Shown: positions 36,096 through 45,000 of the stretch, piece by piece
How positions within the stretch are numbered: the stretch's first letter is position 1
How the letters are laid out: each line of letters opens with the position of its first letter
Origin: Aspidapion aeneum
Lineage: Eukaryota > Arthropoda > Insecta > Coleoptera > Brentidae
DNA length: 64,000 bases
Assembly (NCBI GenBank): GCA_963576565.1
Contig: OY755039.1
Coordinates: forward strand, 128,076,640 to 128,140,639
Reading direction: 5' to 3'
The notes under the pieces: generated by a model
The model's input: only the letters and a program-made list of their open reading frames with translations
Told to the model about the DNA's origin: nothing
The model's database searches: none
Translations under genes and position numbers: made by a program

Positions 36096-36212
36096 TTTTT
36101 TCAAAACACTTTAAACTACACCGCACTGAAAAAAATATTCTTCTTATACTACAACTGACACGTACTTTTAAATTATACCAAAATTTCTTAAGTCTTTTGC
36201 CTATGATGGTAG

Positions 36213-36407
36213 TTATTGTCCTTTTAGTTTAAATCCTAAAGATACTAAAAAAGCTCTATTTTCAGGTGTTAGCTCTTTGACTAGCTGTTTATTACTAAAT
36301 GGTGGTACACTATCAATCTTCTTCTTATAAATTTTATTACTTTCCTCTAAGGCGGTAATTTCTTCATAAGGAATACCAAAAGTATTATGATTATACAAAA
36401 ACACCAT
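36213..36407 (-). CDS. Small conserved-looking Polinton protein (64 aa)
   Basis: ATG at 36407. Ends with LTPENRAFLVSLGFKLKG, a C-terminal pattern I associate with a small gene between capsid genes in insect Polintons. Two bases from the minor capsid stop. Function unknown. Confidence 0.55.
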   Translation of the reverse strand: MVFLYNHNTFGIPYEEITALEESNKIYKKKIDSVPPFSNKQLVKELTPENRAFLVSLGFKLKGQ

Positions 36408-36409
36408 TT

Positions 36410-37108
36410 TTAAACGGATTTTTTTAGATGCAGCCTAATCGTGACCACTTCTCCACGAAAATTGATGGGTTTTCCATCTTGGTCAGTTATTTTAAGTAAA
36501 ATATCATCAATATAATGAGTGCTGATTGGTAGATATATCACATTTGAGGGTCTTTCTATAATTTTATAACCTGGAGGAGAAGAGGGGTAAAACATGTGTA
36601 ACATGTGCACTGCTTTTCCGTTATTATAAGAGTTTATAACCAAGTTGCACTCAACACATATAGCATTCACTTTTAATATATCAACCGGATTTTCAGATAT
36701 ATGTTTTTTATCTGCCTCTAGAGTTTTTCCTGCAAATCCTAGTAAACTTCCAATGGAATTTTCCTTTTCAAAATTAATCTTTTTATTGCATATAACCTCA
36801 CACTGTAAGGTATTATGGTTAGCTGTTATACTTATTTCAAATTGTTCCTCCTTTAAAGTTTGCTTTGAGTATTTATTTAGGAAATCGTTCAAGTCCTTAA
36901 TTTCGTATGACCCCTCAGGTATTTTTATAATTTTATCATCATTAAAACAAAATAAATTATTTGAACTATCCACATTTGGTATTGAGTTGTAACTTTCGAA
37001 ATTAATGAGCCCCAAATCATATTGCTCAAGCTCGTTTAGCACTATAGGTGGATAGATGTTTGCTGAAAGGAGTGATGATTTTCCGGATAAGGTAAAGGTG
37101 TAGGACAT
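36410..37108 (-). CDS. Minor capsid (penton-like) protein (232 aa)
   Basis: I prefer the ATG at 37108 (MSYTFTLSGKSSLLSANIYPP); an in-frame ATG at 37147 would add 13 residues. Key stretches: YDLGLINFESYNSIPNVD (about 30-47), a beta-rich middle with IGSLLGFAG (about 120), and NVIYLPISTHYIDDILLKITDQDG near the end. The order matches the Polinton minor capsid, predicted single jelly roll, which would occupy the vertices. Open throughout and directly upstream of the small gene at 36407. Confidence 0.8.
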   Translation of the reverse strand: MSYTFTLSGKSSLLSANIYPPIVLNELEQYDLGLINFESYNSIPNVDSSNNLFCFNDDKIIKIPEGSYEIKDLNDFLNKYSKQTLKEEQFEISITANHNTLQCEVICNKKINFEKENSIGSLLGFAGKTLEADKKHISENPVDILKVNAICVECNLVINSYNNGKAVHMLHMFYPSSPPGYKIIERPSNVIYLPISTHYIDDILLKITDQDGKPINFRGEVVTIRLHLKKSV

Positions 37109-37169
37109 GTTTACTATATAGCGGTTCACTGATAAATGAAAAACCATGTAGTTTAGTAGACGTTTTTTA

Positions 37170-37586
37170 TTAACCCTTAAAGTAATACAAAAAACTTAAA
37201 CACAAGTGTCCACAATTTACAGAATCATAAGTCTGGTAGGGGTTATAATTATACAGTACTTTTGAGTCACCATTAGAACTAAAGTATCTTACAGATTCTA
37301 TAGGAGGTCGTAAATTACCAAAACTATCAAAATAGTGTACATTATTTTTAATTTTCTTATAACAAGTCCAATGACTTCCTGATCCTCTGCTACTATCTAA
37401 ATTAATTATCCCCGACTCAAATTTATGTATCTTTGAGGGTAGTTCATCTCTCATAAACACACCTCTAAAATGTTTAATTTTTAACAGCTTTGTATACTTT
37501 TTCAGGTCAATATTTGTAAGAGCTCGCTGTGGTAGTGAAATCGGTAAAGTTTTCTTGAAAAACTTTAGGTTTTTGTTTTTTGACAT
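37170..37586 (-). CDS. pro: Adenovirus-like (Ulp1-fold) cysteine maturation protease (138 aa)
   Basis: Catalytic-looking residues in order: His in GSHWTCY (about residue 72), acidic YFDSFG (about 87), Gln in NPYQTY (about 118) and Cys in NCGHLCLSFLYY (about 125). The length is short compared with adenovirus proteases (about 200). In the family it cleaves capsid precursors during virion maturation. The start overlaps the end of the pX-like gene by 22 bp, suggesting one transcript. Open frame intact. Confidence 0.9.
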   Translation of the reverse strand: MSKNKNLKFFKKTLPISLPQRALTNIDLKKYTKLLKIKHFRGVFMRDELPSKIHKFESGIINLDSSRGSGSHWTCYKKIKNNVHYFDSFGNLRPPIESVRYFSSNGDSKVLYNYNPYQTYDSVNCGHLCLSFLYYFKG

Positions 37587-38072
37587 CCACCTTTGTGTAA
37601 AAAAAGACCCATTCCTAGTTTATATGGTTTGAGAAATAATCCTTTACCCATAGCAATGGACTCCATACTTTGGTTATGTCGTTGAGCCTCTTGCAATTGT
37701 TGATTTGCAGATTTAGCAGCATTAATGGCTTTCACTATTCCTGCTGTGCCACTCCCTAAAGCACCAAGGGCAGAGAGGGTCGCCATGATTGGTATTAGAG
37801 GCAAAAAACCACCCTTTTTTGGTAGTTTTATTATTCGTGCAGGTCGTACTTTTCCTTTGTTTTTTTCCGCTGTCTTGAGAGCAACTTTGACTGCAGTTTC
37901 AATGTCTTGTGGTTTTCGTTGTTTTAATCTATCTTTTATCTTTTTTGTTGCTTGACTGAAACTCAATTTTTTGATTTTTTTCTTTACAATTCGTGCCCTT
38001 CTTTACAATTCTTTTAAAAGTTGATGTTTTTCTACTTTTTATGGGTTTTCTTGATTTTCTCGTTTTACTCAT
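37565..38072 (-). pseudogene. Hydrophobic pX-like core/membrane-active protein, frameshifted near its start
   Basis: An ATG at 38072 starts a very basic N terminus (MSKTRKSRKPIKS). The main frame, open to 37565, carries RPARIIKLPKKGGFLPLIPI, a Gly/Ala-rich hydrophobic helix (ALGALGSGTAGIVKAINAA) and GKGLFLKPYKLGMG, the pattern of adenovirus pX/pVI-like proteins in Polintons. The two parts are in different frames. A 13-bp word occurs twice 19 bp apart (37980-37992 and 37999-38011), so a 19-bp duplication is the likely cause. Without it the downstream frame has no ATG near its start. Confidence 0.65.
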
Positions 38073-38153
38073 TTTTTAAGAATGATGTTACTACCTTGAA
38101 AGTTTACACAAGAATGAAAGCAACTGATATGTGTGTTTGAAGGAGTTTAATAT

Positions 38154-39002
38154 TTATATAACTTTTGGTTTTTTAATGTTGCTATGCATATTGTCATTTT
38201 CTTCACCATCAATGCTTAGTTTCCGCTTTAGTGACTTCTGCTCCAATGGTCCTTCACTCAAAACAGCAGCTGTGTTGGTTTTTGGTAATTTAAAGGGAAC
38301 ATCAACCGAATCGCTTAACTTTCTCTTTCGTTTGACTTTTAAAAATTTTGGTAATTTAAAAGGAATATCCACCGAGTCGCTTAACTTTCTCTTTCTTTTG
38401 ACTCTTAACAATGTTGGTTCTTTATGTAAAGGGGGTGAATTAGTTTCCATAGCTTCTGTTTCAGGTTCATCTTTTTTTACTTTTTTTAACCGTGGTTTTC
38501 TTGGTTTAGATGATGATGATTTTCTCGTTGTTTGTGATGGATTTTTAATTTGACCCTCTAGAGTTTCAAGAGAGCCTAAATAATTTTTTGTCATCTTTAT
38601 CCCACGTTGAATCATATTTAGGCACTGACGCACTGCCTTTAAACGTGGCACTTGATCAGTTTTTGATACATTATTTACCATACCCATCCCTAGTTTTAGC
38701 TTGGTACCCATAGCAGCAGCCACACCAGAAGCAGCCAGCCGTTCTAAAGCTTTTCTCATTAAAACTTTATCTGCCTCATGACGGTCGGTCAACTCCATAT
38801 TAGTTGAATAGGAAATGTCATGATCTTTGCATGCTCTATCAAGCTGGTTAATACCTTTATCCCCTCTAGCTAAACGTTTCTCTAGCTTAGTCCCAGGTCC
38901 ACAATAAGAAAACCCTGGGATATGCATTTCGAAGGGCAGATTATTTATAGCACTGTTTAACAACCCTTGCCCTTTAACGTTTGAACTAACATAGTACTTC
39001 AT
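38154..39002 (-). CDS. PLA2-domain protein, parvovirus VP1-like (282 aa)
   Basis: ATG at 39002. Residues about 30-70 have the phospholipase A2 signature: calcium loop YCGPGTKLEKRL and helix LDRACKDHDISY with the His-Asp pair. Enzymes of this type breach endosomal membranes during virus entry in parvoviruses; in Polintons the role is inferred. A Lys/Arg-rich tail (SSSKPRKPRLKKVKK) is followed by two tandem 22-residue copies containing VKRKRKLSDSVD, likely nuclear signals. First gene of the leftward capsid block; diverges from the ATPase gene across 97 bp. Confidence 0.88.
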   Translation of the reverse strand: MKYYVSSNVKGQGLLNSAINNLPFEMHIPGFSYCGPGTKLEKRLARGDKGINQLDRACKDHDISYSTNMELTDRHEADKVLMRKALERLAASGVAAAMGTKLKLGMGMVNNVSKTDQVPRLKAVRQCLNMIQRGIKMTKNYLGSLETLEGQIKNPSQTTRKSSSSKPRKPRLKKVKKDEPETEAMETNSPPLHKEPTLLRVKRKRKLSDSVDIPFKLPKFLKVKRKRKLSDSVDVPFKLPKTNTAAVLSEGPLEQKSLKRKLSIDGEENDNMHSNIKKPKVI

Positions 39003-39099
39003 AGCGTTTCACTTAAGACTAAATAAAAACCAGGGTCTTTACTTTTTTGATACATTACCAGTTCAACAGTGTTAAGTTGACATAATATTTCTATAGAAA

Positions 39100-39770
39100 A
39101 TGAAAAAGATTGTTAAACAAAAAGTCCGTTTAGAAGTTAAAAACCATGATATTAATGCAAGTACTACATCAAGACATGGTTTCCTGTTTCCATCATCTAT
39201 TAGATGTCTTATCGTGGGCCCATCAAACTGTGGAAAAACCAACCTTAGATTGAGCCTTTTGGAACATTCAAACGGTTTAAAGTATAAAAATGTGTATGTG
39301 TATTCAAAAAGTCTATACCAGCCAAAGTATTTATATTTAGAGAATCTATTAAAACCCATTGAAGAAATGGGGTACTATGCTTACAACAGTGGCGAAAATA
39401 TAATTCCTCCATCAGAAGCAAATCCGTTTTCCATTTTCATATTTGATGACGTAGCCTGCGATAAACAAGATGTGATGCGTGACTACTTTAGTATGGGTCG
39501 ACATAATAATATTGACAGTTTCTATCTCTCTCAAACATATGCAAAAATACCTAAACATTTAATAAGAGACAATGCCAACGTTTTAATTTTATTCAAACAA
39601 GATTTACTAAATGTAAAACATATATTGGCACTGATATGACATTTGATGAATTTCAAAAGATGTGTGCATACTGCTGGAAAAAACCGTATGATTTTTTGAC
39701 AATTTTTAAAGATTGTGATATTGATAAGGGAAGATATCGGTATCGTTTTGATAACTTTATATATCTTTAG
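39100..39770 (+). pseudogene. atp: FtsK/HerA-type genome-packaging ATPase, 3' frameshift
   Basis: ATG at 39100. Walker A GPSNCGKT (about residues 40-47), Walker B IFIFDDV (about 112-118), then SMGRHNNIDSFYLSQTY and IRDNANVLILFKQD. The frame hits TGA at 39637, but the next frame continues with the family C terminus (MTFDEFQKMCAYCW.., stop at 39770). The linker is shorter than in relatives, so a small deletion near 39620-39630 probably shifted the frame. In the family it drives DNA into capsids. The truncated product keeps both Walker motifs but loses about 45 residues. Confidence 0.85.
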
Positions 39771-39830
39771 ATTCAAATACTTCTTAGTGTTAATAGTTAT
39801 AACGCACCTGTAGAGATAACATAGATAAAA

Positions 39831-41055
39831 ATGTCAGAAGAAAACATAAAAATGGTTAGTGGTGAAAAGAACTTAAAGAAACAATTAATTTCTAAAAGAA
39901 AAATAATAGAGAAATTAAATTTGTTAAAACAGGGTCAGATTTCACAGGCTAACCTATTTCAACCCATTACAAAACACTTGGAAAATATTGAATCTAGTTT
40001 AACCGATAAAAAGCCTCCGAAACTGGTCAATATACCTTCATTATCACCCAGATTGACAACAACAACAAAAAATCAAGCAAGAAAACGAAAAACAACAACA
40101 AGAAAAACAGGAAGAACTTGAAGATCTGCAGACTTCATCGCTTTTTCATAAGAATTTTGATAATAACAGTGCAGAAGAAGATGAAAAACATATGCATGAA
40201 CCAAGTGTTTACATGCAAGACTTATTCCAGTCAACTCCTCGAAATCCAAATCCTACAACACCGACAACCGAAAAGAGAGCTAAACGAAAATTAAATTTTT
40301 CTTTAAGTGCTAAAAAACTAAATAAGCCCACCACAAGTGGTTACTTTTTGAGAAAAGCAGTGTTAAAAGATGCAGCAGAGAACTTTACACAGAATGAGGC
40401 CAAAAAGCAAGAAGAATTTGAAAACGGACGACTTAGAGACTTGATGAATAAATCTGAGAATGACTACTACAGTCAGTTTCATCCTTCACTTGCAAGCTAT
40501 ATTAAAGAATTTTTAGATGATCCATCCACCGTGCCTTCTGACCCACAAAATTATTTTTCCAAGTTTCGTGTAAGGCGAGATGATATTGACAATTTTTATA
40601 TTGGTGATTCGAAAATTGATTTTGATGGAGCTGATTTAATTATAAAAGGTAAACGCTATAAAGGTACACACGGTTTGTACAAATTACTCTTTCGAAAAAA
40701 TATGCCTACAAAGTATACCCAAGATGATGCAGACGCTTTTAGAGACATCATTGAACACACCTATGCAAACAGAAAACATCATAAGGCCTCTGGAGATGTG
40801 ATCACCGATAGCTACTCAACCAAATTTAAGAAACTGTTTAGTGACATATATAAAGGTGGAAATCTAGAGGAGGAGATGGAGTACTCCGATAGTCCTATAG
40901 AGTACGTGTACTGGGATAATCCCAATGAACTTGTAGAACGGTTACGTTTATTATTAGCATCTCATACAGCTGGCAACACAGGTCACACAAACGAAATCTA
41001 TGCTATAGTTGAGGAGTTTCAAGAAGCTAATATTATTGAGAAGAGAGATGGTTAA
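39831..41055 (+). pseudogene. PW-like uncharacterised Polinton protein, one frameshift
   Basis: ATG at 39831. The N-terminal part (KLNLLKQGQISQANLFQPIT) is coiled-coil-like. Near 40045-40090 the frame shifts: the first frame ends at 40121, while the second already encodes a Gln/Glu-rich run, DLQTSSLFHKNF and then MHEPSVYMQDLF at 40192. The C-terminal half reads FYIGDSKIDFDGADLIIKGK, LYKLLFRK and a terminal YWDNPNELVERLRLLLASH with NEIYAIVEEF. This C terminus is a recurring Polinton protein of unknown function. The stop overlaps the integrase ATG by 8 bp. Confidence 0.75.
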
Positions 41056-41983
41056 TAATTTTATTACAGATGTTAAACGAGAAGTAGTTAGTGAAATACA
41101 CAAACCGGCTAGAATTAATTTTTTAAGGCGCAGAGTGATTGTGAAATCACTAAATGATCTATTTCAAGCAGATCTTGTGGAGATGATACCGTACGCAAAC
41201 GAAAACAAAGGTTTTAAATACATTTTAGTGGTTATTAACTGTTTCTCGAAATATGTTTGGGCCTATCCATTAAAAACAAAAACTGGGGAAGAAGTGTCGA
41301 AAGCTATAGAAAAAGTGTTTAAGGAACAGGTGCCACTTCATCTTCAAACCGATCATGGGAAAGAGTTTTACAATTCGATTATGGCAAAACTGTTGAAAAG
41401 ATACAATGTCAAACACTATAGTTCATTTAGTGAAAAAAAGGCTCAAATTGTTGAGAGGGTAAACCGAACCCTTAAAAATCTAATGTGGAAGGAATTTAAC
41501 TATCAAGGATCTTACAAATGGTATGGTATCCTACCAAAGATTGTTCAAATTTATAACAATCGGAAACATCGAACTATAGGGATGAAACCCTCAGAGGTGC
41601 GACAAAAACATGAAAAACTATTGCTCAAAACGGTCTATAATCATATAAAGATGACATTTAAACCAAAATACAAGGTTGGTGACCATGTTCGAATTTCAAA
41701 ACTACGAGGTGTGTTTGATAAGAAATACATGCCAAATTGGTCTACTGATATTTTTACTTTTAAGAAAATTCAGCTCACTAACCCAGTAACATACATATTG
41801 GAGGATGCTAGTAAAAATGAAATTAAGGGAGGATTCTATGAACTTCAGCTGCAAAAAGTAAAATATTCTGATATATATTTAGTAGAAAAAATTTTAAAAC
41901 GTGTCAAAAATAAGGTGTTTGTAAAGTGGTTAGGATTTGATAATAAACATAATAGCTGGATAGATAAAAGTAATGTTGCTTAG
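41048..41983 (+). CDS. int: Retroviral-type integrase with C-terminal chromodomain (311 aa)
   Basis: ATG at 41048 (MVNNFITDVK), overlapping the previous gene. Catalytic D-D-E: FQADLVEM (about residue 40), LQTDHGKEF (about 100) and IVERVNRT (about 136). A KPKYKVGDHVRISK stretch (about 210) matches the SH3-like DNA-binding part. A chromodomain-like end is seen in YLVEKILKR..KVFVKWLGF..HNSWI (about 277-308). It would catalyse insertion with the 6-bp staggered cut seen at TATCAC. Open frame with all catalytic residues; the chromodomain may guide target choice. Confidence 0.93.
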   Translation: MVNNFITDVKREVVSEIHKPARINFLRRRVIVKSLNDLFQADLVEMIPYANENKGFKYILVVINCFSKYVWAYPLKTKTGEEVSKAIEKVFKEQVPLHLQTDHGKEFYNSIMAKLLKRYNVKHYSSFSEKKAQIVERVNRTLKNLMWKEFNYQGSYKWYGILPKIVQIYNNRKHRTIGMKPSEVRQKHEKLLLKTVYNHIKMTFKPKYKVGDHVRISKLRGVFDKKYMPNWSTDIFTFKKIQLTNPVTYILEDASKNEIKGGFYELQLQKVKYSDIYLVEKILKRVKNKVFVKWLGFDNKHNSWIDKSNVA

Positions 41984-42113
41984 TACTAAATAAAGAGAAA
42001 CATATAAAACTTATTGGTGTATTTTATTTACTAATTTTCTTAAAATATAATTACATTTAGAATAAATATTTAATGGGAACAACCATCCTCTAATTATAGC
42101 AGTTACTAAATAA

Positions 42114-42638
42114 CTAAAATGAGCCACCCATTGATGATATTCTAAAATTTGATGGGTTATTATACAGCTTTGAAGTACCATTTAACTGTTTCTTCCCATT
42201 TCGAATATTAGTTGACTCTTCCATTTGCTCATCTTCATAAATTCTCCCCTCTTCTGGTTTCATATGTTTCTGACGCATCTCTTCAAAAAACTCTGGAGAG
42301 AGATGTGTTTGATACTTTAATAAGTATTCCCAGTCGATGCGCCATTCATTTTCTCTTATAAAATTTTCAGACATCCGTTGATAACGACAAAGAAAAGGCC
42401 AATAGAGTTCGCTTTTAAACATATGCATAAACGCTTCGCTTAAATTTTGATATCTAGACACATTGGGCCAATGCATCTTATTAATATAGGTCGCCATAAA
42501 CATATCAGATAATCTTTGTTTGCGACAAATTACTTCCCAGTTCACATGGTCACAAAACCATCCAATAAAGTCCTCTGTAATAACTGGTGACGCAGAGATC
42601 TCATCCCACACTTTATTAATACTATTATTTTCAACCAT
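42114..42638 (-). CDS. Protein with four 23-residue W..Y/RxQ.LS..F repeats (174 aa)
   Basis: ATG at 42638 (MVENNSINKVWD). From about residue 34 four repeats of 23 residues follow: VNWEVICRKQRLSDMFM, MHWPNVSRYQNLSEAFM, LYWPFLCRYQRMSENFI, IDWEYLLKYQTHLSPEFF. Such YQ-x-LSE repeats are known mainly from giant DNA viruses, probably protein-interaction modules. A charged tail follows (KPEEGRIYEDEQMEES). Converges with the integrase, 130 bp apart. Confidence 0.7.
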   Translation of the reverse strand: MVENNSINKVWDEISASPVITEDFIGWFCDHVNWEVICRKQRLSDMFMATYINKMHWPNVSRYQNLSEAFMHMFKSELYWPFLCRYQRMSENFIRENEWRIDWEYLLKYQTHLSPEFFEEMRQKHMKPEEGRIYEDEQMEESTNIRNGKKQLNGTSKLYNNPSNFRISSMGGSF

Positions 42639-42734
42639 CTTTAAAAGCGTTCTTTCTGAAAGTAAGAGTTTCAACTTATAAATCTCTATTTAAAGGTTGA
42701 AATAAAAGTAACCTTTGACCTTTGATACTTCTTT

Positions 42735-42908
42735 TTAACCTCGATAGCCTTGTTGAATATATTTCTTAACTTCTTCGTTTTTCTTCTGTTCACAAGAGCT
42801 GTGTTTTGTTACAATCCAATCAGCAGGTCGATGTGGATTTCCTTTGGTACAATAGATGCAACGGGGTTTTTTTATTCTTGGTTTAATCCAGTCATAGGTT
42901 TGTAACAT
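42735..42908 (-). CDS. Small cysteine-containing Polinton protein (57 aa)
   Basis: Open frame from ATG at 42908 to TAA at 42735: basic start MLQTYDWIKPRIKKPR, a CIYC pair, H and C later (TKHSSCEQ). Spacing could hold a zinc. Located just upstream of the repeat protein on the same strand. No known family; coding status rests on context. Confidence 0.45.
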   Translation of the reverse strand: MLQTYDWIKPRIKKPRCIYCTKGNPHRPADWIVTKHSSCEQKKNEEVKKYIQQGYRG

Positions 42909-42972
42909 TGTATTTGGTTGAAAACAAAAACACTAAGTTTTGATGATCTACACTGTTCAACGGTTGACTATA

Positions 42973-42988
42973 AAATAACCAACGCAGT
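42973..42988 (+). promoter_or_regulatory. Shared 16-bp promoter-like motif, copy 2
   Basis: AAATAACCAACGCAGT overlaps TATAAAA (42969-42975) and precedes the rightward genes at 43095 and 43306. Confidence 0.5.
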
Positions 42989-43094
42989 AGGTTCAATAGT
43001 TTTAGCATAGATGAAATAATCCTTTATCTACATCTACAATTTTAGATAAATCAATTTTACTGTGTCTGTCGTAGCGATAGGTTGTGCGTGTGAA

Positions 43095-43304
43095 ATGAGA
43101 AAATGTTCCCAACCACCATCAATTTATCATAATTTTCGCTGTGATAAATGTGGAAGAGTAGACATAGTTAAAATAAGCACAGGCAACAAAAGTGCTTCAT
43201 ATTTGTGTGATATTTGTAGAAATACAAGTCCAGGAAAAAACCAAGGAAATATTTTCCGAAATACAACAACGAGACGTGGTAAATTAAAATTCAGAACACA
43301 GTAA
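43095..43304 (+). CDS. Zinc-ribbon-like protein (69 aa)
   Basis: The first ATG of the frame is 43095 (MRKCSQPPS); the frame is open upstream to about 43062 without ATG, so an upstream exon is possible. Two CxxC pairs: FRCDKCGRVD and YLCDICRN, about 22 residues apart, then a basic end. This is a zinc-ribbon arrangement seen in transcription-related small proteins; function not assigned. Stop TAA at 43302 is followed by the next ATG at 43306. Confidence 0.55.
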   Translation: MRKCSQPPSIYHNFRCDKCGRVDIVKISTGNKSASYLCDICRNTSPGKNQGNIFRNTTTRRGKLKFRTQ

Positions 43305-43305
43305 G

Positions 43306-43626
43306 ATGGACTTTCAAAATAATTATTGGTCAACTAAAATTGACTTTGAGCTAGAAGGACTTTTAGAAGAGAAAAGTTATGAAAATATTTATAAATGGTT
43401 AGCAGAATGGATATATTTTGGGTTTGATTCATGCAGGTACATCATTGAGGAAAAACTACCAACATTATACCCATTATTACCTAAAATATGGAAACGTAAA
43501 TTAACAGAGGCAGCGCTGGAATATACAAAAATATATCCAAACTATGACGTGAAAAAACATCTTCAATCAATTATTTTTAAATTTGATGGTCGAGATGAGT
43601 GTGGTTTATATGATATATATGAATAA
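43306..43626 (+). CDS. Unknown Polinton protein (106 aa)
   Basis: ATG at 43306, one base after the previous stop, so translation may be coupled or the gene separately spliced. Aromatic-rich and mildly acidic: YKWLAEWIYFGFDSCRYIIEE, PTLYPLLPKIWKRKLTEAAL. No recognised domain. Last gene before the right terminal repeat; an AATAAA overlaps its end (43623). Confidence 0.55.
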   Translation: MDFQNNYWSTKIDFELEGLLEEKSYENIYKWLAEWIYFGFDSCRYIIEEKLPTLYPLLPKIWKRKLTEAALEYTKIYPNYDVKKHLQSIIFKFDGRDECGLYDIYE

Positions 43627-43819
43627 AAATATATAATTAAAACATACTTTTAGTTTTTATTTAAGAATTATTTACTTTGAGACATCCTGTATAGCATAAA
43701 TAACCAGCTGTATTAGATAAAATAGGAACGTGTGCGGGTCATAAAGTTATCCTATAACTGCATAAACAATGATAAGAGATACACAGACAATCCTGATTAA
43801 GTTAAACAAATATTTTAAA

Positions 43820-44384
43820 AAATTATTTTATTTTTAACACACAGAGAAAATAACAGGCTATCCCGATTAATTCTAACAAATATTTCTAGAAATTATTTTA
43901 TTTTTTAACCAACAACCAAGGCCTTTTTCACATTAGGACTTACCTAGCCCAGGCTAAGCGAGTGAAGTGGCTATCTTACTGGCTGGCACCTAACTCATTG
44001 CCAATAGGGCCTTTCAACAGCTAAGGCCTTACCTAGACCAGGCGAAGCTAGTGAAGTAGCTATCTTACTAACAAAAAAACACTCCATTTTATCTACTCCC
44101 TCATTGACCAATAGGGCCTTTCAACAGCCCAGGCTAAGCAAGTGAAGCGGCTAGCTTACTAAAAAAACCACCTCATTTTACCTACTCTCGCATTGGCACC
44201 TAACTCATTAGGGCCTTTCAACAGCCTCTGGTTGTTACGTCATTGGTGACAGCTTCTTGTACGCTTCTTTTGCCCGAAGGTCATACCAAGTTCACTTCTT
44301 CAGCAGCAGACAGACAGACATACAGACAGACAGAAGTGGATGGCATGTTACCATTTGATATAGAACCTCCACAACTACACTACT
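43820..44384 (-). repeat. Right terminal inverted repeat of the Polinton
   Basis: Inverted match of 26831-27395; ends CCACAACTACACTACT. Confidence 0.95.
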
Positions 44385-44390
44385 TATCAC
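44385..44390 (+). repeat. Target-site duplication TATCAC (right copy)
   Basis: Identical to 26825-26830. Confidence 0.95.
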
Positions 44391-45000
44391 GATCAGAGTG
44401 AACCAAGAGAAAATAGAAGAAGTAGAGGAAGTTTACCTGGGACAAATTATTAAACTAAAAAAGGGAACCAAACGGCTGAAATCAAGAGACAAGAAAGATT
44501 GGCCTTGGCAGCATTCGGTAAATTAAGCTACATATTAAAAAATAAAAAATATCCTTATTACCTCAAAACAAAAGTGTATAACCAATGTATTCTTCCTGTA
44601 CATACTTATGGATTCCAGACCTGGACACTTACAAAATCAAACATGGATAAGGTAACAAAAGCCCAAAGATCAATGGAAAGATAAATGTTACATGTAAAGC
44701 TAACAGATAGAAAAAGAAATGAGTTGATAACAAATAAAACAAAAGTAAGGGATGTATAAGAGGATAAGTAGCAAAATTAAAATGGAAATTTGCCGGTCAT
44801 AATATCAGACAGAAAGACGATCGATGGAATAAGTGTATTGTAATCTGAAGACCTTGGGAAAATAAAAAAAGTAGGGGAAGACCCTCAAATGAGATGGGCG
44901 GACGACTTAAAGAGACATGCAGGAGCTAGATGGATGAACACGGCGACAGACAGAGAAGAATGATGGAAGATGGATCGAAGAAGGCTAGATAGATAAAACA
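44385..45000 (+). pseudogene. RTE-like retrotransposon, right part
   Basis: Continues the element broken at 26830: VNQEKIEEVEEVYLGQIIKL, then after a frameshift ALAAFGKLSYILKNKKYPYY, YNQCILPVHTYGFQTWTLT and TKAQRSMER (open 44499-44684), all RT C-terminal. Decay follows to a short TAGATAGATA end near 44990. Confidence 0.8.

Larger units (their letters stand above)
26831..44384. mobile_element. Complete Polinton/Maverick element, 17,554 bp
   Basis: Boundaries are set by 565-bp inverted repeats, AG/CT termini and a 6-bp duplication. Gene content is the Polinton core: protein-primed PolB, integrase, packaging ATPase, cysteine protease, two jelly-roll capsid proteins, plus accessory genes. Layout left to right: Cys-rich spliced gene and PolB (minus); spliced gene (plus) at 33503; capsid block (minus) at 34366-39002; ATPase, PW-like protein and integrase (plus) at 39100-41983; two minus genes at 42114-42908; two coupled plus genes at 43095-43626. 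Such elements are regarded as endogenous virus-like transposons that can encode virions. This copy has lesions in four core genes. Confidence 0.97.

Noticed and set aside
43062..43094. Start of the zinc-ribbon protein at 43062
   Set aside because: That codon is GTG, not ATG; the first ATG is 43095.
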